64,000 nt of DNA from NCBI RefSeq assembly GCF_900250115.1, contig NZ_LT984805.1, forward strand, positions 442,181-506,180, given 5' to 3'. This document shows positions 59,419-64,000 of the stretch, piece after piece; the first letter of the stretch is position 1; each line of letters opens with the position of its first letter. The position numbers and the translations under genes were made by a program. Source of the stretch: Cupriavidus taiwanensis (GTDB lineage: Bacteria > Pseudomonadota > Gammaproteobacteria > Burkholderiales > Burkholderiaceae). The notes under the pieces were generated by a model, which saw only the letters and a list, made by a program, of their open reading frames with translations, ran no database searches and was not told where the DNA came from.

Positions 59419-59628
59419 GGCTTCGTAGGCGGAGTCGGGTCCGCCGGGCCGCCCAATTCCAGGATCGCCTCGCGGACCGGATGCGCGATCCGCTCCTGCG
59501 CATGGCGGCGGCTGTGGGTCCGCGAGCCCGCGGGCGCCTTCATTGGCGTAATGCTCGATCTACTTCCCCCGCGGCAGAATAGATGTCGCCCCGATAGAGT
59601 CTAAACCCTGGGGCGATAAGAGAGAGAA

Positions 59629-60000
59629 GTGGCTCGTTACGGACAAGCATTCAAGGACCGGGCGGTAGCACGGTTGTTACCGCTGGAGAGTGCGGTGGTG
59701 GAAGTGGTTTCAAGGGAATTGGGTGTGGCAGTGGCCACGCTTGAGCGCTGGCGTGCAGACGCTATGTCCATGCCCGCTCGCGAGCGGGCATGGACAGCGG
59801 CGGCAAGGTTTGAGGCGGTGCTGGCGATGGCGGCGATGGACGAGGCCAGCAAGAACGCCTGGTGCCGTGAGAACGGCGTGTATCCGCAGGAGTTGGAGCA
59901 GTGGCGCACTGCCGCCACGCAGGCGCTGGCTGAGCCAGAGGCCTGGCCAGCGAATCGAGCTTCGGTCGAGTGCTGCGCGCCCATGGGCAGACCCGGCACC
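59629..60000 (+). pseudogene. IS3-family OrfA
   Basis: Begins MARYGQAFKDRAVARLLPLE with a helix-turn-helix (VVSRELGVAVATLERWRADA) and continues RAWTAAARFEAVLAMAAMDE, NAWCRENGVYPQELEQW to about ALAEPE, after which homology to OrfA ends and the frame drifts. GAGAGAAGTG precedes the ATG. A 32-base perfect palindrome lies inside the gene at 59765-59796. Confidence 0.7.
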
Positions 60001-60069
60001 GACGACGCGCCAAGGCGCCGCGCCAAAGCCGTCCGCCCACCACGCACGTGGCCACCGGGCCACGCCAAC

Positions 60070-60715
60070 TGTGGTGCTGGGACATGCCTATTTGCCGGCC
60101 GAGGTCGCCGGGCGCTGGTTTTATCTGTATCTGATCCTGGACGTCTACAGCCGCAAGATCGTAGGTTTCGAGGTCCACGATCGCGACGATGCCGACCACG
60201 CGGCGCATCTAGTCAAACGCACGGCGCTGGCCGAGGGTATTCACGCCTTGGCGGCCAAGCCCGTGCTGCATGGTGACAACGGCGCCACGCTCAAGGCCAC
60301 TACGGTGCTGGCGATGTTGTTCTGGCTGGGCGTCAAGCCTTCGTATTCGCGTCCACGGGTGAGGGACGATAACGCCTTTGTGGAGAGCCTCTTCTGCACG
60401 GCCAAGTACCGGCCGGAGTTCCCGTCCAAGGGCTTTGCCGATCTGACTGCGGCGCGTACGTGGGCGGCGCACTTTGCACTGGTACAACATGAGCACCGGC
60501 ACAGCGGCATCCGCTACGTGAGCCCGGCATAGCGCCACGCCGGACAAGACACCAACATTCTGACGTTCAGGCTCGTGAGCGCAATCTGCGTCGTTGGTCA
60601 CGCCACACACCAGATTGGTCGCCAATTGGGACGGTCACGCTCAACCCCGAGCGCGATGTTGTGGTGCCCAGCAGAGTCATCCCAGGCGCGGAATACCAGC
60701 GTTTGGTTGCATGAA
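60070..60715 (+). pseudogene. IS3-family OrfB, N-terminus deleted, nonsense and frameshift
   Basis: The catalytic part is present: FYLYLILDVYSRKIVGFEVH (first D), PVLHGDNGATLKATTVLAML (second D), RPRVRDDNAFVESLFCTAKY (E) and HEHRHSGIRYVSPA. A TAG at 60530 replaces a codon before RHAGQDT, and after a frameshift the family tail WSRHTPDWSPIGTVTLNPER runs to a stop at 60715. About 100 N-terminal residues are missing. Confidence 0.78.
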
Positions 60716-60913
60716 TGAGGCAACATCTACCTCGACGCGCGCCGACTTGTAGTCGGTCTCGCGCTGATGCCATAGCGCTCGCAAAGCGAGCTATTGCTGT
60801 CCGAGTGCGTATTTCGGGGCGCTTGATCAGCGATTTCGGGGGAACGTGATCACCTGTTTCGGCGGGAAGCTGCTCGCTGGTTTCGGCGGAACGTGATCAC
60901 TTCGACGACGCTG

Positions 60914-60997
60914 CCGAAATCGGTGATCACGATCCCGAAACGAGTGATCACGTTGCCGAAATAGGTGATCAAGCAGCCGAAACGGGTGATCACGCAC
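60914..60997 (+). repeat. Four phased 21-bp repeats at the IS-F left end
   Basis: CCGAAANNNGTGATCA begins at 60914, 60935, 60956 and 60977, an exact 21-base period. Inverted relatives (GTGATCAC with TTTCGG) lie just to the left at 60826-60900. They are probably binding sites for the transposase IstA. Confidence 0.8.
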
Positions 60998-61089
60998 CGT
61001 AATGGGGCCGGGCAAGGGCTGGGGGTGGGACTGCGCATGGACTAGAACGCCGGCGATACGCTGCTTCCTTTTTGCAAGGAAGCAAGCTG

Positions 61090-62591
61090 ATGCCGGCCAA
61101 CCGGATGACCATGCGCAAGATCAAGGAAGTGCTTCGCCTGAAATGGGCGTGTGGCCTTTCGCACTGGCAGATCGCTAGGGCGACGGGTGTGAGTGTTGGT
61201 GCCGTTTCGCAGTACGCGGCGATGGCGAAGGCAGCGGGGCTGGATTGGGCGCAGGCGGATAGCCTGAACGAGGATACGCTGGAGTCAGCGGCTGTTCGGC
61301 GCACAGAAGCCGGCCAACAGCCCGGGCGGACGGGTGACGCCGGACTTCCCCTACCTGCACCGCGAGCTGCGCCGCAAGGGCGTGACACTGCAGTTGCTGT
61401 GGGAGGAATACCTGGACGCGAATCCCGGGGTCCCCATTTACCAATACACGCAGTTCTGCTGCCGTTACCGGGACTGGGCAGCGACACTCAAGCGGTCCAT
61501 GCGCCAGCAGCACCGCGCCGGCGAGAAGCTGTTTGCGGACTTCGCAGGTCAGATGGTGCCGATTCTGGACCCGGAAGGCGGCCTTGCGTTTGAAGCCAGC
61601 ATCTTCGTCGCTGTGCTTGGCGCGTCGAATTACACATACGCGTGCGCCACCCGGGGGCAGACCACCGCCGACTGGATCGGGGGAATGGTCTGTGCGATGG
61701 AATTCGCCGGCGGCGTGCCTGAGCTGCTTGTGCCGGACAACCCGGGAAGACTTCGTTCATCACTACGGCACGGCCATGCTGCCGGCACGGCCGCGCAAAC
61801 CGCAAGACAAGGCCAAGGTCGAGACCGGCGTGCTGATCGTCGAGCGGTGGATCCTGGCGCGGCTGCGCAACCATCGCTTTTACAGCTTGGGCGAGCTCAA
61901 CAAGGCCATCAAGAAGCTCGTCGCCGACCTGAATGACCGATCGTTCAAGAAGCTGCCTGGCACGCGCCGGGAGTGGTTCGAGCGGTTGGACCGGCCAGTG
62001 TTGCGACCGCTGCCGCCGCGGCGCTACGAAGTTGCAACGTTCAAACAATGCCGCGTCAACGTCGACTACCACGTCGAGATCGACGGTCACTACTACAGCG
62101 TGCCGCATGCCCTGGTGCGAAAGGCGGTCGAGGCTCGCGTAACCCGCCACACCATCGAGATCCTGTACGGTGGCAAACGGGTGGCGCTGCACGCGCGCAA
62201 TACCCGCAAGGGCAGCCACAGCACGGTCAAGGAACACATGCCGGTGGCCCACCGCGCGCACCTCGAATGGACGCCCGGCCGGCTGCTCAACTGGGCAGCC
62301 TCGATTGGGCCCAACGTCGCCGTCATCGTCGAATACCAGCTCACCCACAAGAGCCATCCCGAGATGGGCTATCGCGCCTGCCTGGGTCTGCTGAGTCTGG
62401 CCAAGAAGTACAGCAAGGAGCGGCTCGAAGCCGCTTGCGCTCGCGCCGTCGCCATTGGCTCGCTCACGCGTAAGTCTGTGGTCTCCATCCTTGAAAACCA
62501 TCTGGACCGGCAAGCCACTCTGCCGGTATCGCAAACCGAGTGGCATTCCCCCATGCACGACAACGTGCGCGGACCCGACTACTACCATTAG
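61090..62591 (+). pseudogene. istA: IS21 transposase IstA (IS-F), broken
   Basis: Begins MPANRMTMRKIKEVLRLKWA with a helix-turn-helix (LSHWQIARATGVSVGAVSQY). A frameshift near 61270-61290 moves to the frame [20 protein letters not shown], with [19 protein letters not shown] (first D). After LLVPDNPG a stretch of roughly 60 bases expected in the family is missing, then a second frame change leads to [20 protein letters not shown] (catalytic E) and the C-terminal barrel to DYYH at 62591. It cannot make active IstA. Confidence 0.8.
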
Positions 62592-62598
62592 GAAAACT

Positions 62599-63354
62599 AT
62601 GCTGATGCAACACACCGTCGGCCAGCTCAAGGCCCTCAAGCTCGACGGGATGGCGCGGGCCTTCGAGGAACAGTCTGCCCTGACCGCCAGTTCCAGCCTG
62701 CCGTTCGAAGAACGCTTCTCCATGCTGGTCGACCGGGAGATTGCTTGGCGCGACACCAGGCGCCTGGAGCGGCTGCTGCGCTCGGCCAAGCTCAAGCACA
62801 CCCAGGCATGCCTCGAGGATGTGGTCTATGACGGCAGTCGCGGCCTTGATCAGCGGCTGGTCGCTACCCTGGCCAGTTGCGACTGGATCCGCAACGCTCA
62901 GAGCCTCATCCTGACCGGGGCGACCGGTGCCGGCAAGTCCTGGTTGGCCTGTGCGTTTGCTCAGCAGGCCTGTCGACAGGGATTCTCTGCTCTCTATCTG
63001 CGGGTGCCTCGACTGTTCGAGGAACTGCAGATCGCCCACGGCGACGGGAGCTTTACGCGCCGCCTGGCGCAACTCGCACGCATCGATGTTCTGGTGCTGG
63101 ACGACTGGGGCCTACAGGAGCCTTCTGAAAGCGCTCGCGGCGATCTGCTGGAAGTTCTGGACGACCGCGTCGGTACCCGCTCGACCATCGTGACAAGCCA
63201 GCTCCCGATCGAGCATTGGCACCAGTGGTTGAATGATCCGACGCTGGCTGACGCCATCCTGGACCGGCTGGTCCACCAGGCGCACAAGGTGGCGCTCAAA
63301 GGCGAATCCATGCGCAAGCGCACGGCAACCGACGCCAAGAAACGGGCATCGTGA
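62599..63354 (+). CDS. istB: IS21 helper ATPase IstB (IS-F)
   Basis: Intact 251-aa IstB starting [20 protein letters not shown], with Walker [21 protein letters not shown] and Walker [21 protein letters not shown] precedes the ATG, seven bases after istA. Its C-terminal half is duplicated at 43792-44183. Confidence 0.9.
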   Translation: MLMQHTVGQLKALKLDGMARAFEEQSALTASSSLPFEERFSMLVDREIAWRDTRRLERLLRSAKLKHTQACLEDVVYDGSRGLDQRLVATLASCDWIRNAQSLILTGATGAGKSWLACAFAQQACRQGFSALYLRVPRLFEELQIAHGDGSFTRRLAQLARIDVLVLDDWGLQEPSESARGDLLEVLDDRVGTRSTIVTSQLPIEHWHQWLNDPTLADAILDRLVHQAHKVALKGESMRKRTATDAKKRAS

Positions 63355-63465
63355 TCACCTACGCTACAATCTCCTGACCGCGCAGTACCACCTTCCTTCC
63401 CTGATCACGTTCGCCGAAACCGCTGATCACCTTCACCGAAATCCGCAACTCTGGATACTTGAAGG

Positions 63466-64000
63466 ATGGAAACCTGCTATGAGGTCATGCGACGACAAGG
63501 CATTTCGCGACGCACCTTCCTCAAGTATTGTATTGCTCGCTCACGGCCACCTCGCTCGGGTGGGCCCCGACGTTCGGGCCGCAGATCGCACACGCCATGG
63601 AGACCAAACCGCGCACGCCGATGCTGTGGCTGCATGGGCTGGAATGCACTTGTTGTTCGGAGTCGTTCACTATCCTCGAGGAGGTCATTGTTAAGTAGAA
63701 GGGCAACTACATCCTAGCGGTGGAAGGCAACCGTCCGCTGAACCAGGTGGGCATGAGTTGCATCATCGGCGGGCGCCCCTTCATCGACCAGCTCAAGCAT
63801 GTGGCCAAGGACGCCAAGGCCGTCATCTCCTGGGGCTCCTGCGCATCATGGGGCTGCGTGCAGGCCGCCAAGCCGAACCCGACGCAGGCCACGCCGGTGC
63901 ACAAGGTGATCACGGACAAGCCCATCATCAAGGTGCCCGGCTGCCCGCCGATCGCCGAGGCGATGATTGGCGTGATCACTTACATGCTGACCTTTGACCG
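63466..64000 (+). pseudogene. hoxK: Membrane-bound [NiFe] hydrogenase small subunit, broken and running off the window
   Basis: This encodes the FeS-cluster-carrying small subunit of a membrane-bound uptake hydrogenase, exported by the Tat pathway. It begins [20 protein letters not shown], with the twin-arginine motif, behind GAAGG. A tandem 5-bp duplication (TATTG at 63526-63535) shifts the frame in the signal peptide; the original frame resumes as [20 protein letters not shown]. The proximal-cluster sequence [13 protein letters not shown] is then joined, by deletion of about 35 codons, to ILEEVIVK, followed by a TAG (63696) where a Tyr codon is expected. Beyond it [31 protein letters not shown] and KVPGCPP are well conserved. 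Not functional as sequenced. Confidence 0.88.

Larger units (their letters stand above)
60806..63447 (+). mobile_element. IS-F (IS21 family, about 2.64 kb)
   Basis: Left end TGCGTATTTCGGGG (60806) and right end, whose complement is TGCGGATTTCGGTG (63447), followed on each side by repeated CCGAAA and GTGATCA motifs. The outer flanks differ (GTCCGAG left, ACTCTGG right). A right-end fragment of the same element at 43792-44276 carries the GTCCGAG flank instead. The right end lies 18 bases from the hoxK start codon. Confidence 0.85.

Noticed and set aside
60914..60997. Regularly spaced repeats that might suggest a small CRISPR array
   Set aside because: The period is 21 bases with no room for spacers, the units are imperfect direct repeats at an IS21 end, and no cas genes exist. 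They are transposase binding sites.

Overview
The window looks like a heavily IS-invaded accessory region (plasmid or genomic island) of a GC-rich betaproteobacterium, most likely a Cupriavidus/Ralstonia-type Burkholderiaceae. The basis is a toluene-monooxygenase operon of the tmoABCDEF/tbuA1UBVA2C type, a start of the membrane-bound [NiFe] hydrogenase small-subunit gene (hoxK) closely resembling that of Cupriavidus, an extracellular polyhydroxybutyrate depolymerase, a betaproteobacterial short H-NS protein and the IS repertoire. No core chromosomal genes and no replication or conjugation genes are visible, so replicon type is undecided.

Layout. 0-4 kb: remnants of IS110, ISNCY and IS5-type elements. 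4.0-8.0 kb: toluene monooxygenase operon behind a consensus sigma-54 promoter; tmoB, C, D and E are intact, tmoA carries three single-base deletions and tmoF is a decayed remnant, so the enzyme should be non-functional as sequenced. 8.0-11.3 kb: an IS4 element and scraps of IS30, IS66, IS6-like and IS481 elements. 11.3-12.2 kb: fatty-acid-hydroxylase-family membrane protein. 13-21 kb: a block of two IS5-like families (called IS-A, 375-aa transposase, and IS-B, 323-aa transposase) around an adenylylsulfate-kinase-like gene and a truncated class III aminotransferase. 21.3-23.2 kb: an apparently intact three-gene toxin-antitoxin-chaperone (TAC) operon with two perfect palindromes in its promoter region and a strong terminator; this is the most interesting functional system here. 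23.2-28.5 kb: an IS66 element broken by an IS21 element (IS-C) and fused to an IS-A fragment. 28.7-31.4 kb: a secreted pectin-lyase-like gene between IS3 remnants. 31.5 kb: a tRNA gene with a CAU anticodon and a long variable arm. 34.4-40.9 kb: two inverted, truncated IS66 copies around an IS-A copy; one contains an IS256 that itself contains an IS110. 41-43.4 kb: a lipoprotein alpha/beta hydrolase behind a second consensus sigma-54 promoter. 44.6-50.8 kb: two inverted copies of an IS4 element (IS-D) bracketing an H-NS-like gene, a solo 50-bp palindromic element and a second IS-C copy. 51.1-52.6 kb: extracellular PHB depolymerase. 53.5-60.7 kb: a complete IS66 inside an IS110 remnant, an IS-B copy, IS256/IS3 remnants and a decayed ExeA-type ATPase. 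60.8-63.4 kb: an IS21 element (IS-F). 63.5-64 kb: hoxK with three lesions, running off the end.

Taken together, the passenger genes (toluene oxidation, hydrogen oxidation, polymer hydrolysis, H-NS silencing, TAC addiction module) form a catabolic accessory region that is being dismantled by transposition. The two catabolic operons visible (tmo and hox) are both inactivated, whereas the TAC operon, hns, the PHB depolymerase, the lipoprotein hydrolase, the pectin lyase and most transposases are intact. Target-site duplications allow parts of the insertion order to be reconstructed. Because several lesions are single-base deletions, some in homopolymers, sequencing error must be excluded for tmoA and some transposases.
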